A DNA stretch of 64,000 nucleotides from Novosphingobium sp. CF614. GTDB taxonomy: Bacteria; Pseudomonadota; Alphaproteobacteria; Sphingomonadales; Sphingomonadaceae. Positions 53,373 to 62,037 of the stretch are shown piece by piece. The first letter of the stretch is position 1; each line of letters begins with the position of its first letter. The DNA lies in the NCBI RefSeq assembly GCF_900113255.1, contig NZ_FOOR01000008.1:115541-179540 (forward strand), read 5' to 3'. The position numbers and the translations under genes were made by a program. A model generated the notes under the pieces. The model worked only from the letters and a program-made list of their open reading frames with translations, was not told where the DNA came from and did no database searches.

Positions 53373-53579
53373 TCCGCCGCGCGTTCGCGGCCGGGCCATC
53401 CTCTCTCTCCCAAGGTCCGGCCGGCGTTTCGCGGCACACGACGGGCGTTATCCCCGCGGGGATGACGCCCGTTTCGCATTCCCCGGCGGCGGCCGGTCGC
53501 GCCCACTGCGTTCGCGGCTCTGGATAACGCGGGCCGCGCACCTTGCGCTGTCCCCCGTGGATTTGGCAGACAGCCGCCC

Positions 53580-55061
53580 GTGAGCGCATCCATCGTCATC
53601 GGCCAGACCCCGCGCGGGGAACCGATAAAGATCGACATCAAGGAACTTCTGGCGACCCGCCTGCTGGTGCAGGGCAATTCCGGGTCCGGCAAGTCGCACC
53701 TGCTGCGCCGCCTGCTTGAGGAATCGGCCCCGATCGTCCAGCAGGTGGTGATCGATCCGGAAGGGGACTTCGTCAGCCTTGCCGAGGAATTCGGCCATGT
53801 CGTCATCGATGGTTCGGCTTATGGCGAGGCGGAGATCGCCCGCCTGGCCGCGCGTATCCGCCAGCATCGCGCCTCGGTCGTGCTTGCGCTCGACGAGTTG
53901 GAGATCGACCAGCAGATGAAGTGCGCCGCGCAGTTCCTCAACGCGCTGTTCGATGCCCCGCGCGAGCAGTGGTATCCGGCGCTGGTGGTGGTGGACGAGG
54001 CGCAGATGTTCGCGCCTGCCGCCGCCGGCGAAGTTACCGAGGAAGCGCGCCGGGTGAGCCTGGCGGCGATGACCAACCTCATGTGCCGGGGCCGCAAGCG
54101 CGGGCTGGCCGGGGTGATCGCCACGCAGCGGCTCGCCAAGCTGGCCAAGAACGTCGCGGCGGAAGCCAGCAACTTCCTGATGGGCCGCACTTTCCTGGAT
54201 ATCGACATGGTGCGCGCGGCCGATCTGCTCGGCATGGAACGCCGCCAGGCCGAGCAGATCCGCGATCTCTCGCGCGGCCAGTTCCTGGGCCTGGGCCCCG
54301 CGATCAGCCGCCGGCCGGTGGCGGTGGACATCGGATCGGTGCGCAGCGGCGCGAAATCGGTGACGCCCGGCCTCGCGCCGCTGCCCACGGCGAGTACCGA
54401 GGACATGCGTGAACTGCTCCACGCCGGCCTTCACATCGAGCCGGAACGGCCCGAGTTTCCGCGTCCGGCTCCGCGTGTCGAGGATGCCGAGACGCTCGCC
54501 CGGCGCATCGCCGCCAACGAGATGCTCGAACCCACCGGCGCGCAGGCGCGTGAGCGCGAACGCCTGCGCGCAGAGCCCGAGCCGGAAGAGAACCGCGCCG
54601 CCGTGATCGCGATCCTCAACGCCATGGCGAGCGAGCCGGACTGCACTTTCCAGTCCTCGACCACGCTGTTCCAGGATTTCTCCATCCGCTGCCGGATGAA
54701 GGGCCTTTCGGTGCGCGAGCTTGACGCGACCATGTTCCGGCGCGGCTTCGCCGCCGCGCTGGCGGGCATAGAAGATCCCGAGGACGAGCGCTGGAAGGAT
54801 CTGTTCAACCTCGCCCGCCACGTCCCGGACGACGCGCTGGCGCCGTTCTTCGTGATCGCCCGGGCGGCGATGGATGGGGAGCCGTGCCCCGACGACACGG
54901 AACTCGCGCGAATCTATGGAACCAGCTCTCCCCGCCGGGTGCAGCGCCTGCTCGACTATCTGGAGAAGGACGGCCTGCTGGTGGTCCGCACCGACTTTTC
55001 CGGTAAACGCTCGGTCAGCCTGCCGGACATGGGCGTGACAACCGCGCCGGTCGAGGCGTAA
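53580..55061 (+). CDS. HerA/DUF87-like ATPase with C-terminal winged helix
   Basis: 493 residues. The N-terminal half is a HerA/FtsK-type ATPase: Walker A GNSGSGKSHLLRRLL (near residue 33), VVIDPEGDFVSLAEEF, Walker B YPALVVVDEAQMFAP, and an arginine-rich sensor segment MCRGRKRGLAGVIATQRLAKL. After a linker, the end (DDTELARIYGTSSPRRVQRLLDYLEKDGLLVVRTDF) looks like a winged helix. HerA-type motors move DNA or partner proteins; no nuclease such as NurA is adjacent. The start is GTG at 53580. DUF4169 follows 12 bases later. Confidence 0.88.
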   Translation: MSASIVIGQTPRGEPIKIDIKELLATRLLVQGNSGSGKSHLLRRLLEESAPIVQQVVIDPEGDFVSLAEEFGHVVIDGSAYGEAEIARLAARIRQHRASVVLALDELEIDQQMKCAAQFLNALFDAPREQWYPALVVVDEAQMFAPAAAGEVTEEARRVSLAAMTNLMCRGRKRGLAGVIATQRLAKLAKNVAAEASNFLMGRTFLDIDMVRAADLLGMERRQAEQIRDLSRGQFLGLGPAISRRPVAVDIGSVRSGAKSVTPGLAPLPTASTEDMRELLHAGLHIEPERPEFPRPAPRVEDAETLARRIAANEMLEPTGAQARERERLRAEPEPEENRAAVIAILNAMASEPDCTFQSSTTLFQDFSIRCRMKGLSVRELDATMFRRGFAAALAGIEDPEDERWKDLFNLARHVPDDALAPFFVIARAAMDGEPCPDDTELARIYGTSSPRRVQRLLDYLEKDGLLVVRTDFSGKRSVSLPDMGVTTAPVEA

Positions 55062-55073
55062 GTTCGCTCACTC

Positions 55074-55268
55074 ATGGCCGAGATCATCAATCTGCGCCTG
55101 GCCCGCAAGGCCAGGGACCGTGCCGCCGAGAAGGCGCGAGCCGATGCCGGCCGCGCGAAGCACGGGCGCACCAAGGCGGAGCGCATGCTTGCCGAGGCGG
55201 AAATCGAACGCCGGAACCGCACCGTGGACGGCGCCCGGCGCGAGCGCCCCGATCCGGAGGGGAATTGA
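55074..55268 (+). CDS. DUF4169 family protein
   Basis: 64 residues, highly charged and predicted helical throughout (EIINLRLARKARDRAAEKARAD...RTKAERMLAEAEIERRNR). This size and the INLRxARK opening are typical of alphaproteobacterial DUF4169, of unknown function. It lies 12 bases after the ATPase gene, and its TGA overlaps the next ATG, so the three form an operon. Confidence 0.85.
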   Translation: MAEIINLRLARKARDRAAEKARADAGRAKHGRTKAERMLAEAEIERRNRTVDGARRERPDPEGN

Positions 55269-55471
55269 TGCGCACCACCCACCTCGATGCGACGGTGCGG
55301 CTCTACCACCTGGACAACGGCGCCGAGGGCGGCGCGGCGCACACGCTGTTCTACGGCCCGCTTGCCGAGGCCATGCGGATCGCGGCGCGGCAGAGCGAGG
55401 ATGTGCAGGACGGCCTGTTCATCGCCACCGACAACGACGTGGTCGCCTATCTCGACCTGCTGGAGGGTTGA
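55268..55471 (+). CDS. Small conserved-looking protein of unknown function
   Basis: 67 residues starting at an ATG that overlaps the DUF4169 stop (TGATG). The sequence RTTHLDATVRLYHLDNGAEGG..GLFIATDNDVVAYLDLLEG suggests a compact alpha/beta domain. No cysteine and no membrane span. I do not recognise a family; translational coupling to DUF4169 is the main evidence that it is real. Confidence 0.7.
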   Translation: MRTTHLDATVRLYHLDNGAEGGAAHTLFYGPLAEAMRIAARQSEDVQDGLFIATDNDVVAYLDLLEG

Positions 55472-55485
55472 ACCTGGCGTGATCG

Positions 55486-55508
55486 GATTGCATCTTATCG
55501 ATGCAATC
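55486..55508. promoter_or_regulatory. Inverted repeat upstream of ahpC
   Basis: GATTGCATC-TTATC-GATGCAATC, 9-bp perfect arms and a 5-bp spacer, 127 bp before the ahpC start and 15 bp after the preceding stop. It could be a regulator site (OxyR is a LysR-type protein that binds T-N11-A type symmetry) or a terminator without T-run. Confidence 0.4.
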
Positions 55509-55635
55509 GCACAATTCGCCGACCATTGATCGGCACAGCCGATCAGCTCAATCGAATCATCGCGCTACAAATCGTCATGCGACCGGCCTATCTCCCCTCT
55601 CGTCAGTTCAACACCCAATGAGGGAGACACTAACC

Positions 55636-56202
55636 ATGGGTATCATCGGCAGCACCATCAAGCCGTTCAAGAACACCGCATTCCAGGCCGGCAAGGATTT
55701 CTTCGACGTCACCGAGGCGGACATTGCCGGCAAGTGGGCCGTGTTCTTCTTCTACCCCGCCGACTTCACCTTCGTCTGCCCGACCGAGCTCGAGGACCTC
55801 GCCGACCAGTACGAAACCCTCCAGGGCATGGGCGTGGAAGTGTTCGGCGTCTCGACCGACACGCACTTCAGCCACAAGGCCTGGCATGACACTTCCGAGA
55901 AGATCGGCAAGTGCAGCTATGCCTTCCTTGGTGACCAGAACCATGACCTGACCAATTCGTTCGGCGTGCTGCGCGATGGCGTCGGCCTGGCCGACCGCGC
56001 GACTTTCGTGGTCGATCCCGACGGTGTCATCCAGATCATGGAAATCACCTGCGAAGGCGTTGGCCGCAACGCCGTCGAGCTGGTCCGCAAGATCAAGGCC
56101 GCCCAGTACGTTCGCGCCCATCCCGGCCAGGTCTGCCCGGCCAAGTGGGAAGAAGGCTCCGAGACCCTCGCGCCCTCGCTCGACCTCGTCGGCAAGCTCT
56201 GA
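55636..56202 (+). CDS. ahpC: Alkyl hydroperoxide reductase, peroxiredoxin subunit
   Basis: 188 residues, the exact family length. It reduces hydrogen and organic peroxides. The peroxidatic Cys48 is in FFYPADFTFVCPTELED, and the resolving Cys167 in AHPGQVCPAKWEEG, as in typical 2-Cys AhpC. GAGGGAGA lies upstream of the ATG. It is reduced by AhpF, encoded next; the 167-bp spacer between them contains a REP-like repeat. Confidence 0.97.
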   Translation: MGIIGSTIKPFKNTAFQAGKDFFDVTEADIAGKWAVFFFYPADFTFVCPTELEDLADQYETLQGMGVEVFGVSTDTHFSHKAWHDTSEKIGKCSYAFLGDQNHDLTNSFGVLRDGVGLADRATFVVDPDGVIQIMEITCEGVGRNAVELVRKIKAAQYVRAHPGQVCPAKWEEGSETLAPSLDLVGKL

Positions 56203-56207
56203 CGTAG

Positions 56208-56345
56208 CATAACCCCTCCCCGCTACGGGGAGGGGGACCGCCGAAGGCGGTGGAGGGGACTCTCGACCGGGCACAGGTTGCGCGGGGAGTCCCCTCCGTC
56301 AGCCCTTACGGGCTGCCACCTCCCCGTACCGGGCCCGTGCCGGCG
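56208..56345. repeat. REP-like mosaic between ahpC and ahpF
   Basis: Several nested palindromes: CCCCTCCCC-GCTA-CGGGGAGGGG, CCGCC-GAAG-GCGG, and GGAGGGGACT facing AGTCCCCTCC about 50 bases apart. This is the common sphingomonad CCCCTCCC/GGGAGGGG repeat type. Inside an operon it could stabilise ahpC message or lower ahpF expression. Confidence 0.7.
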
Positions 56346-56369
56346 AGGATACCAAGAAGGAACCTGCAA

Positions 56370-57968
56370 ATGCTCGACGCCAACCTGAAGCAACAGCTCA
56401 CCCAGTACCTCGGCATGCTGCGCGAGCCTATTGAGCTCGTCGCCTCGCTTGGCGACGATTCGAAATCGGCCGAGACGCGTGAACTGCTCACCACCATCGC
56501 CGGCCTTTCCGACAAGGTCAGTGCCCGCTTCGACGGTGACGATGCGCGAAGGCCCAGCTTCCTGATCCGCCGTGCCGCCGATGCGAACGTGAAAGTGCGC
56601 TTCGCCGGCGTTCCGCTCGGCCACGAATTTGCCTCGCTGGTCCTGGCCCTGCTGTGGGCAGGCGGTCATCCGCCCAAGGTTTCCGACGAGGTTCTCGACC
56701 AGATCCGGGGCCTTGAAGGCGATCATGATTTCGAGATGTACTTTTCGCTCTCCTGCCACAATTGCCCCGACGTGGTGCAGGCGTTGACGCTGATGGCGCT
56801 TTACAACCCGCGCGTGACGGCGACCCTGATCGAGGGCGGTGCCTTCAAGGACGAGGTGGAGGCGCGCGGCGTGATGGCCGTGCCCGCCGTCTTCCTGGGC
56901 GGCGAGATGTGGGGTTCGGGCAAGATGAGCGTCGAGGAGATCCTCGCCAAGCTGGACAAGGGCGCCGATGCGCGCGCCGCCGCCAAGCTGGCCGGGAAGA
57001 AGCCTTTCGAAGTGCTGGTGGTCGGCGGCGGTCCCGCGGGGGCCTCGGCCGCGATCTATACCGCGCGCAAGGGTTTTTCGACCGGCCTGGTCGCCGAACG
57101 CTTCGGCGGCCAGGTGCAGGACACCATGGGTATCGAGAACTTCATCTCGGTCCCCTACACCGAAGGCCCCAAGCTCGCCGCCGCGCTCGAACAGCATGTG
57201 GGTGAGTACGATATCGACGTGATGAACATGCAGCGCGCCGAAAGGCTGATCCCGGCAAGCGAGCCGGGCGGCTATCACGAACTGGTGTTCGCCAACGGCG
57301 CCTCGCTCAAGGCCCGCAGCCTCGTCCTCACCACCGGCGCGCGCTGGCGCAACCTGGGCGTGCCGGGCGAAGCCGAGTACCGCACGAAGGGCGTGGCCTA
57401 TTGCCCGCACTGCGACGGCCCGCTGTTCAAGGGCAAGCGCGTGGCTGTGATCGGCGGCGGCAACTCGGGCGTAGAGGCGGCGATCGACCTGGCGAACATC
57501 GTCGGCCACGTCACCCTGATCGAGTTCGACAACAAGCTGCGCGCCGACCAGGTGCTGCAGGACAAGCTGCGCTCGATGGGCAATGTCGACATCCACGTCT
57601 CCGCCCAGACCACCGAGGTCACCGGCGATGGCGAGAAGGTGAACGGCCTGACCTACAAGAACCGCGAGAGCGGCGAGGAGCATCATGTCGAGCTGGAAGG
57701 GGTGTTCGTCCAGATCGGCCTCGTGCCCAACACCGAATGGCTCAAGGATTCCGGCATCGAACTCACGCGCTTCGGCGAGATCGTGATCGACGCCAAGGCC
57801 GCCACCAACCTGCCCGGCGTGTTCGCTGCGGGCGATGCCACCACGGTGCCGTACAAGCAGATCATCATCGCCATGGGCGAAGGCTCCAAGGCGGCCCTGT
57901 CCGCCTTCGACTACCTGATCCGCAACGAGGCCCCGGCGGAAATCGCACAGGCCGCGCAGGCGGCCTGA
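56370..57968 (+). CDS. ahpF: Alkyl hydroperoxide reductase, flavoprotein subunit
   Basis: 532 residues. The N-terminal double-thioredoxin domain has the redox pair Cys129/Cys132 (SLSCHNCPD). The FAD domain starts [23 protein letters not shown] near residue 215. The NAD domain includes the second redox pair [10 protein letters not shown] and [16 protein letters not shown]; the FAD-closing segment is [15 protein letters not shown]. It passes electrons from NADH to AhpC. GAAGGAA 8 bases before the ATG fixes the start. Confidence 0.97.
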   Translation: MLDANLKQQLTQYLGMLREPIELVASLGDDSKSAETRELLTTIAGLSDKVSARFDGDDARRPSFLIRRAADANVKVRFAGVPLGHEFASLVLALLWAGGHPPKVSDEVLDQIRGLEGDHDFEMYFSLSCHNCPDVVQALTLMALYNPRVTATLIEGGAFKDEVEARGVMAVPAVFLGGEMWGSGKMSVEEILAKLDKGADARAAAKLAGKKPFEVLVVGGGPAGASAAIYTARKGFSTGLVAERFGGQVQDTMGIENFISVPYTEGPKLAAALEQHVGEYDIDVMNMQRAERLIPASEPGGYHELVFANGASLKARSLVLTTGARWRNLGVPGEAEYRTKGVAYCPHCDGPLFKGKRVAVIGGGNSGVEAAIDLANIVGHVTLIEFDNKLRADQVLQDKLRSMGNVDIHVSAQTTEVTGDGEKVNGLTYKNRESGEEHHVELEGVFVQIGLVPNTEWLKDSGIELTRFGEIVIDAKAATNLPGVFAAGDATTVPYKQIIIAMGEGSKAALSAFDYLIRNEAPAEIAQAAQAA

Positions 57969-57978
57969 ACCGGTGCCG

Positions 57979-57996
57979 GCGGGGGGCCACCCCCGC
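57979..57996. terminator. Hairpin in the convergent ahpF/GMC spacer
   Basis: GCGGGGG-GCCA-CCCCCGC, a 7-bp all-GC stem 10 bases after the ahpF stop and 24 bases past the GMC gene stop, followed by TATATATAAG. A bidirectional terminator is plausible, but the T-run is poor. Confidence 0.5.
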
Positions 57997-58020
57997 TGCC
58001 CCGGTATATATAAGTCTAGC

Positions 58021-59607
58021 TCAGTTCTTCGCGGCCGCCAGCACCATCTCGGCTCCCTTTTCGGCGATCATCATGGTGGGCGCGTTGGTGTTGCCCGAGG
58101 TGATCGCCGGCATGACCGAGGCGTCGATCACGCGCAGCGCGTCGATGCCGTTCACCCGAAGCTGGTGATCGACCACCGAGCCCATCGCCGCCGTGCCGAC
58201 CGGGTGAAAGATGGTGGTGCCGATTTCCCCGGCGGCGCGCCGGAGTTCCTCCTCGGTGCGGAACGCGAGGCCGGGGCGCACTTCCTCCGGGTGAAAGCGG
58301 GCGAGGGCGGGCTGGGCGACGATGCCCCGGGTGATACGGATCGCCTGCGCGGCGACACGGCGATCCTCCTCAGCGGCAAGGAAGTTGGGCCGGATGCTCG
58401 GCGCGGCGGCCGGATCGGCGCTGGTGACATGGGTCGAACCCCGGCTCTCGGGCCGCAGGTTGCACACGCTGGCGGTGAAGGCCGGGAACGGATCGAGCGC
58501 GCCGCCGAAGGCCTCGAGGCTCAGCGGCTGGACGTGATATTCGAGGTTGGCGGCGGCGTAGCGATCGTCGCTGCGGGTGAACATGCCGAGCTGGCTGGGC
58601 GCCATCGCCATCGGCCCGGTGCGCTTCAGGGCGTACTCAAGGCCGATCAGGGCCTTCCCCAGCAGGTTCCCGGCGCGCTGGTTGAGCGTGGCGACACCCG
58701 AGACCCGCCAGGCGCAGCGCAGTTGCAGGTGGTCCTGCAAGTTGCCGCCGACTTGCGGCGCGTCCAGCACCGGCGTGATGCCCAGCCCTTGGAGGCGGGC
58801 CGCATCGCCGATGCCCGAGCGTTCGAGGATCGCGGGCGAACCGATCGCGCCTGCCGCCAGCAGCACTTCGCCCCGCGCCAGGGCCACACGGTGTTCGCCG
58901 CCCAGCGCATATTTCACGCCGGTCGCCCGTCCATCCTCGATGATTACCCCGTCGACCAGCGCGCCGGTCACCACCTTCAGGTTGGCGCGGGTCCGCACCG
59001 GCTTCAGGAAGGCGTCGACCGCGCTCCAGCGCCAGCCCTTGCGCTGGGTGACCTGGAAGAAGCTGACGCCTTCGTTGTCGCCGGTGTTGAAATCCTGGGT
59101 GGCGGGGATCCCGGCCTCCACGCAGGCCTGGTGGAAACTCTCCAGGATATCCCAGCGCAGCCGCTGCTTCTCGATCCGGATTTCGCCGCCATCGCCATGG
59201 AACGCGTTCGAGCCCTGGTAATGGTCCTCGGCCCGCATGAAGTAGGGCAGCACTTCGTCCCAGCCCCAGCCCGGATTGCCGGCCTGCCGCCAGCCGTCGT
59301 AATCGGCGGCCTGCCCGCGGATGTAGATCATCCCGTTGATGGACGAGCAGCCGCCCAGCACGCGCCCGCGCGGGTACTTGAGCGCGCGGCCGTTGAGGCC
59401 CGCCTCGGCCTCGGTCGACATGCACCAGTCGGTGCGCGGGTTGCCGATGCAGTAGAGATAGCCCACCGGGACGCGGATCCAGATGTAGTCGTCCTTGCCG
59501 CCGGCCTCGAGCAGCAGGACCCGGTTCCTTGGATCGGCGCTCAGCCGGTTGGCAAGCACGCAGCCGGCGCTGCCGCCGCCGATGATGATGAAGTCGAACT
59601 GTTCCAT
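58021..59607 (-). CDS. GMC-family FAD oxidoreductase (choline/alcohol dehydrogenase type)
   Basis: 528 residues. It has the N-terminal FAD fingerprint [20 protein letters not shown], the GMC signature 1 ([21 protein letters not shown]), signature 2 ([16 protein letters not shown]), and the catalytic His/Asn region with [10 protein letters not shown] and [18 protein letters not shown]. Members oxidise alcohols; BetA-like annotation is common, but no betaine genes are nearby. An ATG two codons earlier (59613) is an equal start. It diverges from the LLM-class oxidoreductase. Confidence 0.93.
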   Translation of the reverse strand: MEQFDFIIIGGGSAGCVLANRLSADPRNRVLLLEAGGKDDYIWIRVPVGYLYCIGNPRTDWCMSTEAEAGLNGRALKYPRGRVLGGCSSINGMIYIRGQAADYDGWRQAGNPGWGWDEVLPYFMRAEDHYQGSNAFHGDGGEIRIEKQRLRWDILESFHQACVEAGIPATQDFNTGDNEGVSFFQVTQRKGWRWSAVDAFLKPVRTRANLKVVTGALVDGVIIEDGRATGVKYALGGEHRVALARGEVLLAAGAIGSPAILERSGIGDAARLQGLGITPVLDAPQVGGNLQDHLQLRCAWRVSGVATLNQRAGNLLGKALIGLEYALKRTGPMAMAPSQLGMFTRSDDRYAAANLEYHVQPLSLEAFGGALDPFPAFTASVCNLRPESRGSTHVTSADPAAAPSIRPNFLAAEEDRRVAAQAIRITRGIVAQPALARFHPEEVRPGLAFRTEEELRRAAGEIGTTIFHPVGTAAMGSVVDHQLRVNGIDALRVIDASVMPAITSGNTNAPTMMIAEKGAEMVLAAAKN

Positions 59608-59740
59608 GGGCATCGGCTAGGCCGGCATGCAACCGCAATCAAGTGTGGGCCAAATGCGGGCCAGTGTGCGGGCAAAGGCTTGCGGCGGCGCGCATGCCGT
59701 TCCAAGGTCGGGGCGAATGATGGGCGAAGAGGAGAGAGGC

Positions 59741-60604
59741 GTGACCGTACCCGCGATCGGCAAAGTCGGCATCTGGTCGCTGGAACTGCGCTTCGGAGAC
59801 GCGGGCCGGGCAGAGGCGGCGGCCAGTGAACTGGATGATCTGGGCTATGGCGCCTTGTGGATTCCCGGCGGTGTCGACAATCGCACCCCTGCCGACGTCG
59901 AGCGGCTGCTCGCTGTCACCCGGCGCGCCGCGATCGCCACGGGGATCCTCAATATCTGGAAGCACGATCCGGCGGAACTCGCGGCCTGGTTCGCCGGCCT
60001 GCCCGAGGCGTCCAAGGCGCGCACCCTGCTGGGGCTTGGCGTCAGCCACGGTCCGCTGATCGGCGAGCAATGGGGCCAGCCGCTGGCGGTGACGCGCGCG
60101 TTTCTCGACGGCCTGGACGCAGCGGGAATGCCGCGTGACCATTTTTGCCTCGCGGCGCTCGGGCCCAAGATGCTCGCGCTTGCGGGCGAACGCACTGTCG
60201 GCGCGCATCCCTACCTCGTCACGCCCGAGCACACCGCGCGGGCGCGGGCGATTCTCGGCCCCGGCAAGCTGCTTGCCCCCGAGCAAGGGGTGATTCTCGA
60301 CGAGAATCCGTCACGCGCGCGCGAACTTGCCGTGAACGCGCTGGAGTTATACCGCAAGCTGCCCAATTATCGGAACAACTGGCGCCGCCTGGGCTTCACC
60401 GAAGACGAGATCGACACTTGCGACGATCGGTTGATCGACGCGCTTCTCGCGGTCGGCAGCGGGGAGAAAGCGGCTTCGCGGGTGCGGGCGCATCTGGAGG
60501 CCGGGGCCGATCATGTCTGCCTGCAAGTCATCGGCGCCCCGCGCGGCGCCGGGTTCGACATCCTGCTGCCGCTATGGCGACGCCTTGCCGAAGCGCTGCT
60601 GTAA
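59741..60604 (+). CDS. LLM-class (luciferase-like) oxidoreductase, TIGR03620-like
   Basis: 287 residues. It opens KVGIWSLELRFGDAGRAEAAASELDDLGYGALWIPGG, typical of the F420-type luciferase-like subfamily TIGR03620. Then come ATGILNIWKHDPAELAAWF, LLGLGVSHGPLIGE and GADHVCLQVIG. Cofactor could be F420 or FMN; nothing here proves F420 synthesis. The start is GTG at 59741, with AGGAGAG close upstream; ATGs at 59717 and 59720 are alternatives. It is divergently paired with the GMC dehydrogenase. Confidence 0.87.
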   Translation: MTVPAIGKVGIWSLELRFGDAGRAEAAASELDDLGYGALWIPGGVDNRTPADVERLLAVTRRAAIATGILNIWKHDPAELAAWFAGLPEASKARTLLGLGVSHGPLIGEQWGQPLAVTRAFLDGLDAAGMPRDHFCLAALGPKMLALAGERTVGAHPYLVTPEHTARARAILGPGKLLAPEQGVILDENPSRARELAVNALELYRKLPNYRNNWRRLGFTEDEIDTCDDRLIDALLAVGSGEKAASRVRAHLEAGADHVCLQVIGAPRGAGFDILLPLWRRLAEALL

Positions 60605-60663
60605 ACAAGGAAAAGTAGGCGATCACCGCTGCGGTCGATCGCAAAGCCGCGGATTTTCCTTGT
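60605..60663. terminator. Nested stem structure after the LLM gene
   Basis: Outer arms ACAAGGAAAA / TTTTCCTTGT (60605-60614, 60654-60663) enclose GCGATC-ACCGC-T-GCGGT-C-GATCGC (60619-60642). It begins directly at the stop codon, and its right arm gives TTTT. It is a plausible terminator with an unusually elaborate fold. Confidence 0.6.
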
Positions 60664-60956
60664 CGAGATTTCTTACATTTGTTGCCGCAAGGGCGTCAAT
60701 TTTTCGCGGTATCCTGGCGTTTAAGGATTTCGCAATCCTTTGTATCTAACGCTTGGAAGCGCAGGGGATGGCGGCACTGTCGCCAGATTTGACAGGAGCC
60801 GCCGGCACCCGGGGCAGGCTGATCGTCGGGGGGCGATGGGTCTTTTCAAGGGTGGGATCGCGACCTCGGGGCGCGCGTTCAGCAAACCGCCTTCGTCGGC
60901 GGCTCATTCAAATTCCTCGCGCCGGCGCGGACCATGCAGCCAGCCGCTCGGGGCGC
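60664..60956. other. Convergent spacer, second small hairpin and REP remnant
   Basis: It contains the hairpin AAGGATT-TCGC-AATCCTT at 60723-60740 and, near 60890, CCGCCTTCGTCGGCGGC, a REP-like remnant. The AT-rich part 60665-60750 is followed by GC-rich sequence. No gene with a credible start is seen on either strand. Confidence 0.5.
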
Positions 60957-61160
60957 TCAGCCACCCAGGGCATGTTCCTCGGCGGTGACCGGATCCCCTT
61001 GCGCTGGGCGATCCACCAGGGCGCGGCCGATCCAGATCGCGGACATGGCCAGGATCGCAAGCACCAGGCTCGCCATCAGGACATACCGGACGATATTGGG
61101 CGTGCTGCCCCCGCGCGCCTCGTCTGCGTCGAGATGAATTTCTTCACCGATACGTTGCAT
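60957..61160 (-). CDS. Small single-span membrane protein (paralogue A)
   Basis: 67 residues. A short soluble N-terminus QRIGEEIHLDADEARGGSTPNIVRYVL leads into one membrane helix (VLMASLVLAILAMSAIWI) and a short polar tail. GGGAGAG precedes the ATG. Most of the helix and its approach are shared with the protein at 61744-61950 (EEARxGxTPxIVRYVLxxSLxLAI). Function unknown. It is last in the minus-strand run dapD, paralogue B, DUF1810, paralogue A. Confidence 0.8.
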   Translation of the reverse strand: MQRIGEEIHLDADEARGGSTPNIVRYVLMASLVLAILAMSAIWIGRALVDRPAQGDPVTAEEHALGG

Positions 61161-61276
61161 TGCGGCTCTCCCGTTGGCCTGGCCGCGTGGCTTTGAGTTC
61201 ACGCATGATTCCAGGCCTGTCATTGAACGCGCCGGAAGCCGGAAAAGTTCCACCGGAAGGCGCGTGGCTGCGCCGC

Positions 61277-61747
61277 TCAGTTCGCCGCGCCTCGCGCGGG
61301 TCGGAGGAGGCGCAGTGTGCGTTCGTCCCGGCGCCCCTGGCAGAAGGCGTCCAGCGCATGGCTGAAGCGATCCCGTTCGATTCGATCGAGCGCGGCGAGT
61401 TCGAACAGCGTCATCGCGCTGCGAAACTTCAGCGCGTCGATTTCTCCGAGAATGGCGACGGCGCTGCGCTTGCCGGCCCAGTCGAGCATGCGATCGGTGC
61501 ATTCGGCCAGCCGGGGGCCGAGCACGGGGTGGGCGAGGTAATCCTGCGCCTCGCCAAGGCCGCTGATGGCGAAGTATCGCGCGGTCGGGCTATGGCCCAG
61601 TCCGGCCAGTTGCGGGAACACGAACCACATCCAATGGCTGCGCTTCGTCCCGGCCCTGAGTTCGGCGAGCGCATCGGCATAAGTTTCGCGCTGCGCGTGA
61701 ACGAATCGCTGAAGGCGGAATGTCGCGCCCTCGGGACTCGCCGTCAC
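61277..61747 (-). CDS. DUF1810 family protein
   Basis: 156 residues, matching the DUF1810 family (about 140-150). It is helical with the signature KRSHWMWFVFPQLAGLGHSPTARYFAI and the YLAHPVLGPRL segment. The family is of unknown function. The start is GTG overlapping the stop of the upstream small membrane protein (GTGA), so the two are co-translated. Confidence 0.9.
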   Translation of the reverse strand: MTASPEGATFRLQRFVHAQRETYADALAELRAGTKRSHWMWFVFPQLAGLGHSPTARYFAISGLGEAQDYLAHPVLGPRLAECTDRMLDWAGKRSAVAILGEIDALKFRSAMTLFELAALDRIERDRFSHALDAFCQGRRDERTLRLLRPARGAAN

Positions 61748-61950
61748 CGGCCGAGCGCCGGGCCGTTGCCTTCCCGTGCGGCCTGCCCGATATCATCGCG
61801 GCTGCTGACGGCGCTGGTGATCCAGATCGCCGAAAGCGCGACGATAGCCAGGGCCAGGCTGACCAGCAGAACGTAGCGCACGATCCTTGGCGTGTAGCCG
61901 GCGCGCGCCTCTTCCTTGTTCAGGTGGACTTCCTGTCCAGGGGTTTCCAT
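61744..61950 (-). CDS. Small single-span membrane protein (paralogue B)
   Basis: 68 residues. METPGQEVHLNKEEARAGYTP leads into RIVRYVLLVSLALAIVALSAIWI, one membrane helix. GGAGAC precedes the ATG at 61950. It is clearly homologous to the protein at 60957-61160 and overlaps the DUF1810 gene. No known function. Similar short proteins occur in alphaproteobacteria, but I cannot name the family. Confidence 0.8.
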   Translation of the reverse strand: METPGQEVHLNKEEARAGYTPRIVRYVLLVSLALAIVALSAIWITSAVSSRDDIGQAAREGNGPALGR

Positions 61951-62037
61951 GGCGTGTCTCCGAAAGGTTGGGGACCCGTGGGTCCGTTCCTGACGGAAAC
62001 GCATCATCGCGCGCGGCGTTCCGCCGCTCGCCCCGCT

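Noticed and set aside
53580..55471. Anti-phage defence island built on the HerA-like ATPase
   Set aside because: No nuclease, Sir2 or other defence partner is adjacent, the gene sits among housekeeping functions, and base composition matches the surroundings.
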